64,000 bases of DNA from MPNO01 sp965200535 (GTDB lineage: Bacteria; Pseudomonadota; Alphaproteobacteria; MPNO01), in the NCBI GenBank assembly GCA_965200535.1, contig CBDAUF010000001.1:1426001-1490000 (forward strand). Direction: 5' to 3'. The notes under the pieces were generated by a model. It was not told the DNA's origin, made no database searches, and saw only the letters and a list, made by a program, of their open reading frames with translations. A program made the translations under genes and the position numbers. Below, piece after piece: positions 40,491-51,441 of this stretch (its first letter is position 1; every line of letters starts with the position of its first letter).

Positions 40491-41189
40491 ATGGCGGATC
40501 GGGAAAAGGCACTCATCGTCGGCGCCGGCAGCGGACTCAGCGCCTCGCTCGCACGATTGTTCCACAAGGAGGGCATGGACGTGGCGCTCGCTGCACGCAA
40601 CGCCGACAAGCTCGCCGGGCTGGCGGGCGAGACCGGGGCCACGGCGCACGGCTGCGACGCCTCCGACCCGGCGTCGGTGGCGTCCCTGTTCGAGACGGTA
40701 ACGGCCGGCATGGGCGAACCCGATATCGTCGTCTTCAACCCGTCCTACCGGGCGCGCGGCCCGGTCGTCGATCTCGACCCCGAAGAGGTCCGCAAGGTGA
40801 TCGAGATCAGTTGCTTCGGCGGGTTTCTGGTCGCCCAGCAGGCGGCGCGCCAGATGACCGCACGCGGATCGGGGACAATCCTGCTCACGGGCGCCTCGGC
40901 GAGCGTCAAGGGCTATCCCAACTCGTGCTCGTTCGCGATGGGCAAGTTCGGCCTGCGCGGCCTCGCGCAGAGCCTTGCGCGCGAACTCCAGCCGAAGAAC
41001 ATCCATGTCGCGCACTTCGTCATCGACGGCGGCATCGCCAGGCCCGGCGACGCCCGTGTCGCCGAACGGGGTCCGGACGGTACGCTGGATCCCGACGCCA
41101 TCGCCGAGACCTATCTGCACATCCACCGCCAGCACCGCAGCGCCTGGACCTGGGAGGTCGAGGTGAGGCCGTGGGTGGAGCGGTTTTGA
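40491..41189 (+). CDS. SDR-fold protein with Phe at the catalytic Tyr position
   Basis: A 232-residue SDR-fold protein with cofactor motif V-G-A-G-S-G-L-S-A-S (10-19), N-P in place of the usual N-N-A-G (83-84), and Ser136/138. The catalytic pair is F148-x3-K152 instead of Tyr-x3-Lys. L-A-R-E-L-x-P-K-x-I-H-V-A-H-F-V-I-D-G is typical of a recurring subgroup that lacks the Tyr. Reductase activity is therefore doubtful. It may bind NAD(P) in another role. The ATG at 40491 follows GGAACGGAGGGG. A 9-bp-stem hairpin follows immediately. Confidence 0.82.
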   Translation: MADREKALIVGAGSGLSASLARLFHKEGMDVALAARNADKLAGLAGETGATAHGCDASDPASVASLFETVTAGMGEPDIVVFNPSYRARGPVVDLDPEEVRKVIEISCFGGFLVAQQAARQMTARGSGTILLTGASASVKGYPNSCSFAMGKFGLRGLAQSLARELQPKNIHVAHFVIDGGIARPGDARVAERGPDGTLDPDAIAETYLHIHRQHRSAWTWEVEVRPWVERF

Positions 41190-41193
41190 CGCC

Positions 41194-41220
41194 GGTGCGC
41201 CCAACCCGGCCGGGCGCACC
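41194..41220. terminator. Bidirectional terminator-like hairpin
   Basis: GGTGCGCCC (41194-41202) and GGGCGCACC (41212-41220) form a perfect 9-bp stem with a 9-nt loop. It lies 5 bp after the SDR stop on the plus strand and 9 bp after the tRNA 3' end on the minus strand, where both convergent transcripts should stop. On the minus strand it is followed by a short purine-rich stretch, not a T-run. Confidence 0.5.
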
Positions 41221-41229
41221 GCACGGGGC

Positions 41230-41319
41230 TGGCGGAGGGAGAGGGATTCGAACCCTCGATACCGTTTCCGGTATACACGCTTTCCAAGCGTGCGCCTTCA
41301 GCCGCTCGGCCACCCCTCC
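41230..41319 (-). tRNA. tRNA-Ser(GGA)
   Basis: Read on the minus strand, a 90-nt class II tRNA. The acceptor starts GGAGGGG and ends CCCTCC-G-CCA with CCA encoded. The D-loop is GCCGAGCGGCTGAAGGC, the anticodon stem-loop CGCTTGGAAAGCG gives anticodon GGA, a long variable arm follows, and the T-arm contains GGTTCGAATCC. It reads UCC/UCU serine codons. The CCA lies at 41230-41232. Ser tRNA genes are common integration sites, but no integrase or duplicated tRNA end is visible here. Confidence 0.96.
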
Positions 41320-41375
41320 GGCGGGCGCACTCTAACACCGGGCCGGTCCTGCGCAAGGGCCGGTGGAGCGGATGC

Positions 41376-41404
41376 TTGACATCGGAATCCGGGGACTCGA
41401 TCAT
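41376..41404 (+). promoter_or_regulatory. Promoter of TRAP transporter operon
   Basis: TTGACA (41376-41381, full consensus), a 17-bp spacer and GATCAT (41399-41404, 4/6), 74 bp upstream of the dctP start. The only perfect -35 noted in an intergenic position of the window. Confidence 0.5.
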
Positions 41405-41478
41405 CCGCCCGGCATCCATGCTTGCCGGAGACGGGCCGCGGACGGCGCCGCGGCAGCCGGTTGAAGAAAGGGCCTCCC

Positions 41479-42525
41479 ATGTCAGCAAGACTCTCCAGCG
41501 ACCGCGACCCCATGCGGCGGCGCGCCCTCGCGGTCATGCTCGCCGGCGCCGCGGCAGGCGCATGCCTCGCGCTCGCCGGCGCCGCGAATGCCGTCGAACT
41601 CAAGCTCGCGCACTTCATGTCGCCCAAGCATCCGATGGACCGCTTCATCATGCGGCCGTGGTCGGAGGAGATCGCGACGCTTTCCGGCGGGAGCCTCAAG
41701 GTCCGCATCTACCCCGGCGGTGCGCTCGGCAAGGGGCCGGTCGCGCAATACAAGCGCGCGGTCGACGGGGTGGCGGATATCGCCTTCGGCCTGCCCGGCT
41801 TCACCTCCAAACTGTTCCCGCGCACCGGCGTGGTCGAATTGCCCGGTATCGCACCGAGTTCGACCGATGCGACCAACAAGCTGTGGAACGCCCTGGGCGA
41901 ACTGGCGCCCGAGTTCCGCCGGGTCAAGCTGCTCGCGCTCTGGACCAACGAGCGCCAGGTGCTGATGACCCGCGTCAAGCCCATCCGTTCGGTTGCCGAC
42001 ATGAAGGACCTCAAGTTCCGGGTGCCCTCGCGAACCCAGGGCGAAGCGATCAAGGCGCTCGGCGCGGTCCCGGTCTTCATGCCGATCAACCGGGTTTACA
42101 ACGCGCTCAACACCGGCGTCATCGACGGCGTTCTGACCGGCCCCAGCACCATCGTGAGCTTCAAGTTCAACGAGGTCGCCAAGTACTACACCACCGGCTG
42201 GCCGCTCGGCCGGTCGCCGTTCTTCCTGGTGATGAACAACGCCGCCTTCGATCGGCTGTCGGACGACCACAAGGCCCTGGTCGAGCGAACCACCGGACGC
42301 GCGATGAGTCTGCGTGCAGCGCAGTTCTACATGCGCGCCGGCAAGAAAGGGCTGGACAGCGTGCGCAACTCCCCGAGCCACGAGATCATCACGCTGAGCG
42401 GCGCCGCGCTGCAGGAGGGCGTCAACCGCCTCGCCGAGGCGCGTGCGGCGCAGGTCAAGGCGCTCGATGCAAAGGGCGTGCCAGCCAGCCGCATTCTCAA
42501 GGCGATGGGAACGGCCGGGAGCTGA
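41479..42525 (+). CDS. dctP: TRAP transporter substrate-binding protein (DctP family)
   Basis: A 348-residue periplasmic binding protein. A twin-basic start (M-R-R-R, 12-15), a hydrophobic core and A-N-A | V-E-L-K mark signal-peptide cleavage near residue 38. The mature part has the I-Y-P-G-G-A-L-G strand, K-F-R-V-P-S with the conserved carboxylate-binding Arg, and the N-T-G-V-I-D-G-V hinge. It should bind a carboxylated ligand and hand it to DctQM. The ATG at 41479 follows AAGAAAGG. First of four genes, with an amidase at the end, so the ligand may carry an amide or become one. Confidence 0.93.
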   Translation: MSARLSSDRDPMRRRALAVMLAGAAAGACLALAGAANAVELKLAHFMSPKHPMDRFIMRPWSEEIATLSGGSLKVRIYPGGALGKGPVAQYKRAVDGVADIAFGLPGFTSKLFPRTGVVELPGIAPSSTDATNKLWNALGELAPEFRRVKLLALWTNERQVLMTRVKPIRSVADMKDLKFRVPSRTQGEAIKALGAVPVFMPINRVYNALNTGVIDGVLTGPSTIVSFKFNEVAKYYTTGWPLGRSPFFLVMNNAAFDRLSDDHKALVERTTGRAMSLRAAQFYMRAGKKGLDSVRNSPSHEIITLSGAALQEGVNRLAEARAAQVKALDAKGVPASRILKAMGTAGS

Positions 42526-42538
42526 GCCGGCCTCGGTC

Positions 42539-43045
42539 TTGCATAACGACGGTCTGGAGCGTCTGTCCGGGGTCCTCGGGGCCTGCGTGCGCCTGATGGC
42601 GATCGTCGGCGGGGCGACGCTGATGTGCCTGATGGCGCTCACCGTCGTCGCGGTGACGCTTCGCAAGTTCAACGACCCGATCCTCGGCACCCAGGACCTC
42701 TCGGAAGCCGGGCTCATTGTCGTCGTGTTCTCCGCCATGGCCTATTCGGGCTGGACCGGAGGACATATTGCGGTCGACCTGATCGGCAACTTCGTTTCCG
42801 GGCGGCGGCTCGCCCTGATCGACAGTGCGGTCCGCATCGCCTGCGGGCTTTTCCTTCTCGTGGTCGCCTGGCAGAGCCTGCACCAGGGGCTGGACGCGCT
42901 CGCCTTCGGAGACGGGTTCAACCTCCTCGATATCCCGCACTATCCGTTCTACTTCGTCATCGCGTTCGGTTCGTTCACGTTCGCCCTGGTTCTGGTCGTT
43001 CTCGGGCTCCGTTGCGCACGCGGCCTGCCCGAGATCGCGCGATAG
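42539..43045 (+). CDS. dctQ: TRAP transporter small membrane subunit (DctQ family)
   Basis: A 168-residue four-helix membrane protein (helices about 17-40, 50-70, 90-110, 135-158) with the R-K-F-N-D-P-I and W-T-G-G-H-I-A-V-D segments typical of DctQ. TTG at 42539 is chosen because it gives the normal short N-terminus. Any ATG start would either run back into dctP or remove TM1. It starts 13 bp after dctP and ends 7 bp before dctM. Confidence 0.88.
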   Translation: MHNDGLERLSGVLGACVRLMAIVGGATLMCLMALTVVAVTLRKFNDPILGTQDLSEAGLIVVVFSAMAYSGWTGGHIAVDLIGNFVSGRRLALIDSAVRIACGLFLLVVAWQSLHQGLDALAFGDGFNLLDIPHYPFYFVIAFGSFTFALVLVVLGLRCARGLPEIAR

Positions 43046-43052
43046 AGAGTCG

Positions 43053-44357
43053 ATGAGCGATTCGCTGATCGGCGTCGTCGGCATCCTCGCGCTCTTCGGT
43101 CTGCTGGCAGTCCGCATGCCGGTGGGCATTGTGATGATGCTGGTGGGCTTCGTCGGCATCGGCGTGATGAACGGCTGGCCGGCGGCGTTCGCAACGCTCG
43201 GCAGCGAACCGTTCGTGATCGCCTCGAACTTCGAACTGCTGATCATCCCGATGTTCGTGCTGATGGGGAATCTCGCATCGATATCGGGGATGAGCCGCGA
43301 CCTCTACGGCGCCGCCTACGCCTGGTTCGGACACTGGCGGGGCGGGCTCGCCTCGGCGACGATCGCCGCCTGCGCGGGGTTCGCGGCGCTCTCCGGCTCC
43401 TCGGTCGCTTCCGCGGTCACCATGGGCCGCGTCGCCCTGCCGGAAATGCGGCGCTACGCATACCACCCGCGGCTCGCCACCGGCGCGATCGCCGCCGGCG
43501 GCACGCTCGGCATCCTCATCCCGCCGTCCACCGGGTTCGTGATCTACGCCATCCTGACCGAGGAATCGATCGGCCGGTTGTTCCTCGCCGGGGTCCTGCC
43601 CGGTCTGCTGCTGACCGCCCTGTTCATGGTCGCCATCGCCATCCAGACCCGGTTCCGGCCCGCGCTGGGCCCCCCGGGCCCGGCGCTTCCGCTCGGCGAG
43701 CGGATTGCGGCGACCGGCCGGGCGGCGGCGATGATCGGCATCGTCGTCGTCACCATCGGCGGCATATACAGCGGGTTTTTCACCGCCGGCGAGGCGGCGG
43801 GGGTGGGCGCGTTTCTCGCCTTTCTGCTGGCGCTCGCCCGGCGCAGCGTCACCCCGTCGTCGCTCAACCGGTCGCTGCTGGAGACCGTGCGGACCAGCGC
43901 CTTTGCCTTCTTGATCCTGATCGGCGCGCATATCTTCAACCCGTTCCTCGCCCTGACCCAGATCCCGAACGACCTCGCCGGCCTGCTGATCGGCGCCGAA
44001 CTGCCCAGGCTCGGCATCCTGGCGATCCTGCTCGCGGCGTTCATCGTTCTCGGCATGTTCCTCGAGGGGTTCGCGATCCTCGTGTTGACGCTGCCGATTG
44101 TCCATCCGCTGATCGTCGAACTGGGCTACGACCCGATCTGGTTCGGCGTGCTCATGGTGATCGTGCTCGAGATGGGGCTCATCAGCCCGCCGGTCGGCGT
44201 CAACGTGTTCGTGGTCAAGGGGATCGCCGAGGACGTCCCGATGCGCGATATCTTCATCGGTATCCTGCCATTCTGGATGGCGATGGTGGTATGCATGGTC
44301 GTGCTGGTCGTGTTCCCGGAGATCGCCCTCTTCCTGCCCGACCGGATGATCCAATAG
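43053..44357 (+). CDS. dctM: TRAP transporter large permease (DctM family)
   Basis: A 434-residue membrane protein of the Na+-driven elevator type. It shows the V-R-M-P-V-G start region, P-M-F-V-L-M-G-N, G-F-A-A-L-S-G-S-S-V-A-S-A, G-G-T-L-G-I-L-I-P-P-S and G-L-I-S-P-P-V-G-V-N-V-F-V. These are the two inverted hairpin-repeat signatures. It works with the DctP and DctQ proteins encoded just upstream. The amidase gene begins 23 bp after its stop. Confidence 0.95.
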   Translation: MSDSLIGVVGILALFGLLAVRMPVGIVMMLVGFVGIGVMNGWPAAFATLGSEPFVIASNFELLIIPMFVLMGNLASISGMSRDLYGAAYAWFGHWRGGLASATIAACAGFAALSGSSVASAVTMGRVALPEMRRYAYHPRLATGAIAAGGTLGILIPPSTGFVIYAILTEESIGRLFLAGVLPGLLLTALFMVAIAIQTRFRPALGPPGPALPLGERIAATGRAAAMIGIVVVTIGGIYSGFFTAGEAAGVGAFLAFLLALARRSVTPSSLNRSLLETVRTSAFAFLILIGAHIFNPFLALTQIPNDLAGLLIGAELPRLGILAILLAAFIVLGMFLEGFAILVLTLPIVHPLIVELGYDPIWFGVLMVIVLEMGLISPPVGVNVFVVKGIAEDVPMRDIFIGILPFWMAMVVCMVVLVVFPEIALFLPDRMIQ

Positions 44358-44380
44358 GACGAGACACGAAAGGCACCGCA

Positions 44381-45718
44381 ATGACCCGACCCGAGCCCTG
44401 TTCCTACTTCGCCGCGGCGGCGTCCTTCGCCGCCGGCGAAGACGACCCGCGCGCCTTTCTCGAACGGTGCCTCGCCAGGATCGGGGAGGACGACGGAGAT
44501 GTCGGCGCCTTCGTCGTCACCGATCCCGCCGGCGCACGGGCGGCCGCGGACACGGCTTCGGCGCGGTGGAAGGAGGGCCGGGCCCTGTCGGCCATCGACG
44601 GAATGCCGGTGGGCATCAAGGACATCATGGAAACCGCCGACATGCCGACCCAGCAGGGATCGCCGCTCTTCGCCGGCTGGGAGGGCGGGCGCGACGCCGC
44701 AGCGGTTGCCGCGCTGCGCGAGGCGGGCGCGGTGATCGTCGGCAAGACCGTCACCACCGAATTCGCCGCGACCGAGCCGCGCGGCACCCGCAACCCGTGG
44801 GACCTGTCGCGGACACCGGGCGGATCGAGCAGCGGTTCGGCCGCCGCGGTCGCCTGCGGCATGGTGCCCGCGGCGCTCGGAACCCAGGTCATCGGCTCCA
44901 TCCTCCGGCCGTCGGGCTATTGCGGCGTATTCGGCTTCAAGCCCAGCGTCGGCGGCATCAACCGCGGCGGCAGCTACGATGTATTCAGCCAGAGTTGCAC
45001 GGGAACCATCGCGGCGACGCTCGACGAGGCCTGGTCGGTGGCGCGCGAGATATCCGCCCGCGTCGGCGGCGATCCCGGCTATCCCGGCGTCTCCGGTCCG
45101 ACGGTGCGGCCGGCGGCGAGGCGGCCGCAGACGGTCGCCGTGCTGGAGACCGCCGGCTGGGAGGCGGCGGACGACGCGGCCAGAGCGGCCTTGCTCGACG
45201 TGCGCGGCCGGCTGGCCGCGGCCGGGATCGGTTGCATCGACCGCCGGTCGAACGAGGCGGTCGCCGCGGTCGAGGACGCCATCGCGGACGCGGTCACCCT
45301 CGCCCACGCGGTCAACGCCTGGGAGACCCGCTGGCCGCTCAACACCTATGCGAGGGACATGGACAGGTCGGGTTTGAGCGCGGCGATGCTGGGGCGCCTC
45401 GATGCGGCCGAGGCGATGACCCTGGAAGAGTACCAGGAACTGCTGCGCGAGCGGGAGCGGGTGCGCGCCGTCTACGCTGCGCTCGGCGACAGTTGCGATG
45501 TCTGCATCGGGCTTACCGCCACCGGGCCGGCCCCCGTCGGGCTCGAATCGACAGGCAATCCGGTTTGCGTGGTGCCCGGCTCCCTGCTCGGCATACCTGC
45601 CCTGTCGATGCCCGTCATGGAGGTGGACGGGCTCCCCCTCGGCCTTCAGGTCATGGGCTTTGTCAATGAGGACGCAGCGCTGTTCGGCGCGGCCGCGGGG
45701 CTTCTGACGGTGCTGTAG
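44381..45718 (+). CDS. Amidase-signature hydrolase
   Basis: A 445-residue amidase (GatA/FAAH family). K80 in P-V-G-I-K-D, the cis-Ser in the P-G-G-S-S-S-G-S-A motif (147-154) and nucleophile S173 in V-I-G-S-I-L-R-P-S form the Ser-cisSer-Lys triad. The usual D-x-G-G-S-I reads Q-V-I-G-S-I here, so the oxyanion region is unusual. The ATG at 44381 sits 23 bp after dctM. Encoded with the TRAP transporter, so it probably cleaves the imported amide to acid plus ammonia or amine. Convergent with lepA, 13 bp apart. Confidence 0.9.
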   Translation: MTRPEPCSYFAAAASFAAGEDDPRAFLERCLARIGEDDGDVGAFVVTDPAGARAAADTASARWKEGRALSAIDGMPVGIKDIMETADMPTQQGSPLFAGWEGGRDAAAVAALREAGAVIVGKTVTTEFAATEPRGTRNPWDLSRTPGGSSSGSAAAVACGMVPAALGTQVIGSILRPSGYCGVFGFKPSVGGINRGGSYDVFSQSCTGTIAATLDEAWSVAREISARVGGDPGYPGVSGPTVRPAARRPQTVAVLETAGWEAADDAARAALLDVRGRLAAAGIGCIDRRSNEAVAAVEDAIADAVTLAHAVNAWETRWPLNTYARDMDRSGLSAAMLGRLDAAEAMTLEEYQELLRERERVRAVYAALGDSCDVCIGLTATGPAPVGLESTGNPVCVVPGSLLGIPALSMPVMEVDGLPLGLQVMGFVNEDAALFGAAAGLLTVL

Positions 45719-45731
45719 GCGCGCCCGGACG

Positions 45732-47534
<1,803 letters not shown>

Positions 47535-47539
47535 CCCGG

Positions 47540-49951
47540 TCAGCCTCGCAGCACGGCTCCCGTCGCCTTGGCGACGGCGGCGACGATGCGCTCGCCGACT
47601 GCCTCGATTTCCGCATCGGTCAGGGTCGCCTCGCGGGGCTGCAGGGTAACGCAGAGCGCAACCGACTTCCTGCCCTCGCCGAGTTCGGGGCCGCGGTAGA
47701 CGTCGAACAGAACGACGTCGGAAATGAGCGCCTTGTCGGCGCTCCGCGCGGCCGCAACCAGGGTTGCGCCGGGCGTCTCCTCGTCGACCGTGAAGGCAAA
47801 GTCGCGCTCGACCGGCTGCAACGCCGCCAGCCGGAGCATCGGCCGCGCCGGTCGGGTTCCCTTCGCCGGACCGCGCGCCGGCACCGCGTCGAGCGCGACC
47901 TCGAATGCGGACGCAGGCCCCCGCAGACCAAGACGTTCGAGCACGGACGGATGCACCTCGCCAAACCGGGCGAGCGGCTTCGACCCGAGCATGAGTGCGG
48001 CGGCGCGGCCCGGGTGATACCAGCCGGGCGCATCGGAGCCGATGCGAAGCTGATGGACGGAGACGCCCGCGGCATCGAGCGCCGCCAGTGCATCGGCCTT
48101 GGCGTGATAGGCGTCCACGTCTTCCCGCGTTCCGGCCCAGTGACGCGGCGCAGCGCCGTTGACCCGAAGCCCGCAGGCGGCAAGGGATTGTCCGCCGTCC
48201 CCGCGCAGCCCCGAGTATTGCGGGCCGATCTCGAACAGGGCGATATCGGCGATGCCGCGGGCGGCGTTGCGCGCCGCCGCATCCAGCAGGTTCGGCAAGA
48301 TCGACGGGCGCATGTGCGCGAGGTCGGTGCTGATCGGGTTGGCGAGGCGCAGCGAGGGCGCCGCGCCGAACGCATCGGCCTGCTCGCCGGACAGGAAGGA
48401 AAAGGTCACCGCCTCGGTCAGCCCGCGGGCGGCGAGCGCCCGCCGCACCCGGCTGCGGCGGGTCTGCGCCGCCGACCACGCCGGCGCCGGCACCGCGGTG
48501 GCCGCACGCAGCGGCACGGCGGGAATCGAGTCGTAGCCGGCGATTCGCAGCACCTCTTCGACGAGGTCGGCCTCGCCCTCGACATCGGGGCGCCACGGCG
48601 GCACCGAGGCGGCGAGGGCATCGCCCCTGTCCTCGACGCCGAAGCCGAGGTCGGACAGGATGCGGGCGGCGAGGCCGTCCTCGACCTCGAGCCCGCCGAG
48701 GGCGGCGACGCGCGACTTGCGCAGCGTGATCGTGCGCCCGGTGTCGGGCATGGTGCCGGCCATGGTGAGCGCGCTCGCCTCGCCGCCGCAGATATCGAGG
48801 ATCATCCGCGCCGCGACCTCCGCTCCCCACAGCGCCGAGGTCGGATCCACGCCGCGCTCGAACCGGTAGCGGGCGTCGGACAGAATACCGAGCTTGCGCC
48901 CGGTGGCGGCGGTTCGCACAGGATCGAACAGCGCCACCTCGAGGAACACGGACGTCGTGTCGTCGCCGCAGCCGGTCGCCTCGCCGCCCATCACCCCGCC
49001 GATCGCCAGTGCACCGTTGTCGTCGGCAATCACCGTCATCGACGAGTCGAGGGTGTAGCGGCGCCCGTCGAGTGCATCGACGGTCTCGCCGTCCGCAGCG
49101 AGGCGCATGGTCGGGTCGCCTGCGACCCTGTCGGCGTCGAAGACGTGGAGCGGGCGCGCCAGGTCGAAGGTCACGTAGTTGGTGATGTCGACCAGGGCGG
49201 AGATCGGCCTGAGGCCGATCGCGGTGAGCCGATCCTGCAGCCACCGGGGGCTCGGGCCGTTGCGAACATTGCGGAATGTCCGCCCGACGACGAAGGGGCA
49301 AGCGTCGCCGCTCTCCGGAGCAAGATCGCGGCGCCACGAGAGCGGGCTCTCGAAAGCGCCCTCGACCGGCGTCGTGTCGAGCGGCCGGAGCCGGCCGATC
49401 CCAGCCGCGGCGAGGTCGCGCGCGACCCCGCGGACACCGGCGCAATCGGCGCGGTTGGGAGTGAGGCCGATCTCGATGATCGCATCGCCGAGGCCGAGCG
49501 CATCGGCGGCGGGGGTGCCGGCGGCGAAACTGCCGTCCAGATCGATGATGCCCTCGTGCTCGTCGGAAAGGCCGAGCTCGCGCTCCGAGCACAGCATGCC
49601 GTTGCTTTCGACGCCGCGGATCTTGGCTCTCTTCAGCTTCGCGCCGGTGGCGGGGATGACGCACCCGGCGCGCGCGAACACACCCTTCATGCCGGTGCGC
49701 GCGTTGGGCGCGCCGCAGACGACATCGAAACGCTCTCCGCCGCCGACATCGACGGTGCAGAGCCTGAGCCGGTCGGCGTTGGGGTGCGGCCGGGCGTCTA
49801 TCACGTCGCCGACGACGAAATCGGCGAGCGCGCGGACCGGATCGTCGACCGCATCGACCTCAAGCCCGATCATCGACAAACGTTCGGCAATCGCGTCCAG
49901 CGGAGCGTCGGTGTCGAGATGTTCGCGAAGCCAGGAGAGAGTGAACTTCAC
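47540..49951 (-). CDS. pheT: Phenylalanyl-tRNA synthetase beta subunit
   Basis: An 803-residue beta subunit. The N-terminal EMAP/tRNA-binding domain (about 40-150), the B3/B4 editing domain (about 215-400), the B5 domain (about 405-475), the catalytic-like core and a C-terminal ferredoxin-like anticodon-binding domain (about 710-800) are all present. GTG at 49951 overlaps the pheS stop by 4 bp (GTGA), which should balance subunit synthesis. Forms the alpha2-beta2 enzyme. Confidence 0.97.
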   Translation of the reverse strand: MKFTLSWLREHLDTDAPLDAIAERLSMIGLEVDAVDDPVRALADFVVGDVIDARPHPNADRLRLCTVDVGGGERFDVVCGAPNARTGMKGVFARAGCVIPATGAKLKRAKIRGVESNGMLCSERELGLSDEHEGIIDLDGSFAAGTPAADALGLGDAIIEIGLTPNRADCAGVRGVARDLAAAGIGRLRPLDTTPVEGAFESPLSWRRDLAPESGDACPFVVGRTFRNVRNGPSPRWLQDRLTAIGLRPISALVDITNYVTFDLARPLHVFDADRVAGDPTMRLAADGETVDALDGRRYTLDSSMTVIADDNGALAIGGVMGGEATGCGDDTTSVFLEVALFDPVRTAATGRKLGILSDARYRFERGVDPTSALWGAEVAARMILDICGGEASALTMAGTMPDTGRTITLRKSRVAALGGLEVEDGLAARILSDLGFGVEDRGDALAASVPPWRPDVEGEADLVEEVLRIAGYDSIPAVPLRAATAVPAPAWSAAQTRRSRVRRALAARGLTEAVTFSFLSGEQADAFGAAPSLRLANPISTDLAHMRPSILPNLLDAAARNAARGIADIALFEIGPQYSGLRGDGGQSLAACGLRVNGAAPRHWAGTREDVDAYHAKADALAALDAAGVSVHQLRIGSDAPGWYHPGRAAALMLGSKPLARFGEVHPSVLERLGLRGPASAFEVALDAVPARGPAKGTRPARPMLRLAALQPVERDFAFTVDEETPGATLVAAARSADKALISDVVLFDVYRGPELGEGRKSVALCVTLQPREATLTDAEIEAVGERIVAAVAKATGAVLRG

Positions 49952-51021
49952 CGTGAGATCCCCGCGGCGATGTTCGGCATGTCCAACGGCGAAAACCCGT
50001 AATGACGGAGCCAGCGGAGATCGGAGTCGAAGAAGGTCCGGAGATCCGGGATGCCGTACTTGAGCATCGCAACCCTTTCGACACCGAGACCGAAGGCGAA
50101 GCCCTGGTAGCGCGCCGGATCGATGTTGCAGTTCTCCAGCACCCTGGGATGGACCATGCCGCTGCCGAGGATCTCGAGCCAGTCCTCGCCTGCGCCGATG
50201 GCGATCCCGTCGGCCGACCGCCGGCAGCCGATATCGACCTCGGCAGACGGTTCGGTGAAGGGAAAAAAGCTTGGCCGGAAGCGCACCGGCAGGTCGTCAA
50301 CGCCGAAAAACGCGCGGCAGAATTCGATCAGGCAGCCCTTGAGATGACCCATGTGGGTCTCTTCGTCGATCACCAGCCCCTCGACCTGGTGGAACATCGG
50401 CGAATGGGTCGCATCGTGGTCTGCGCGGTAGGTACGGCCCGGCACGACGATGCGGATCGGCGGTTTGCGCGACAGCATCGTGCGGATCTGGACCGGAGAG
50501 GTGTGCGTCCGCAGCAGCATCCGCGCACCGTCCCCCTGGTCGTCGAAATAGAACGTGTCGTGATCCTGCCGCGCCGGATGTTCGGGCGGGATGTTGAGGG
50601 CCGTGAAATTATGGAAGTCGTCTTCGATGTCGGGGCCTTCGACGACCGTGAAACCCATCTGGCAGAAGATCGCCACGATCTCCTCGATGGCCTGGCTGAT
50701 CGGGTGGATACGGCCTTCCGCTTCCGGCCTCGGCGGCAGCGAGACATCGATCCTCTCGGCGGCGAGGCGGGCATCGAGCGAGTGCGCCTGGAGCACCGTC
50801 CGGCGCCTGTCGATCGCCTCGGTAACGGTGGTCTTGAGCGCGTTCAGCGCTTGGCCGGCGGCCCGGCGCTCCTCCGGCGGAAGCGCGCCGAGTTCCTTCA
50901 TCAGCGCGGTCACCCGACCCCTGCGTCCGAGGGTCTCGACGCGGATCGCCTCCAAGGCGTCGAGCTCCGCCGCGTCGATGCGCGCGAGCAGGTCCGAGCG
51001 GAACTGTTCCAGATTGTCCAT
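49948..51021 (-). CDS. pheS: Phenylalanyl-tRNA synthetase alpha subunit
   Basis: A 357-residue catalytic subunit with an N-terminal coiled-coil (1-90) and class II motifs: motif 1 near the HPARQDHDTFY region, motif 2 with F-H-Q-V-E-G and motif 3 G-F-G-L-G-V-E-R. It charges tRNA-Phe. Starts 50 bp after rplT and is translationally coupled to pheT. Confidence 0.97.
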   Translation of the reverse strand: MDNLEQFRSDLLARIDAAELDALEAIRVETLGRRGRVTALMKELGALPPEERRAAGQALNALKTTVTEAIDRRRTVLQAHSLDARLAAERIDVSLPPRPEAEGRIHPISQAIEEIVAIFCQMGFTVVEGPDIEDDFHNFTALNIPPEHPARQDHDTFYFDDQGDGARMLLRTHTSPVQIRTMLSRKPPIRIVVPGRTYRADHDATHSPMFHQVEGLVIDEETHMGHLKGCLIEFCRAFFGVDDLPVRFRPSFFPFTEPSAEVDIGCRRSADGIAIGAGEDWLEILGSGMVHPRVLENCNIDPARYQGFAFGLGVERVAMLKYGIPDLRTFFDSDLRWLRHYGFSPLDMPNIAAGISR

Positions 51022-51071
51022 CGCAAAAACCCGCCGGCGGTCAGCCGGCCTCGCGGCGCGCGCGGGCCCGC

Positions 51072-51431
51072 CTAGCCGGGCAGCGCGGCCCGCGCCTGTT
51101 CGACAACCGCCCTGAACGCATCGGGCTCGTGCACGGCGAGGTCGGCGAGCACCTTGCGGTCGACCTCGATCCCCGCCCGCTTCATGCCGTTCACGAACTG
51201 CGAATAGGTGAGGCCATGCTCGCGCGCGCCGGCATTGATCCGCTGGATCCAGAGAGCGCGAAAATTCCGCTTGCGGTTACGCCGGTCGCGGTAGGCGTAT
51301 TGCAGCCCCTTCTCGACCCGTTCGATGGCAACGCGGAAGCTGGTCCGGTTGCGTTCGCGGTAGCCGGCGGCGAGGCTGCGAACCTTCTTGTGCCTAGCGT
51401 GACCGGTGACGCCGCGTTTGACTCTGGCCAT
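51072..51431 (-). CDS. rplT: Ribosomal protein L20
   Basis: A 119-residue basic protein of the 50S subunit. M-A-R-V-K-R-G-V opens the long N-terminal helix, and N-R-K-R-N-F-R-x-L-W-I and the globular C-terminal half follow. In other bacteria L20 represses its own rpmI-rplT mRNA; no leader motif was identified here. Ten bases separate it from rpmI. Confidence 0.98.
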   Translation of the reverse strand: MARVKRGVTGHARHKKVRSLAAGYRERNRTSFRVAIERVEKGLQYAYRDRRNRKRNFRALWIQRINAGAREHGLTYSQFVNGMKRAGIEVDRKVLADLAVHEPDAFRAVVEQARAALPG

Positions 51432-51441
51432 CGTCCGCTCC

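Noticed and set aside
41230..41319. tRNA-Ser as the attachment site of an integrated island
   Set aside because: No integrase, no duplicated tRNA 3' end and no change in base composition nearby.
47535..49664. Frame extension of lepA through pheT
   Set aside because: It is the out-of-frame shadow of pheT, and LepA begins with M-T-D-L-S-H-I-R-N at 47534.
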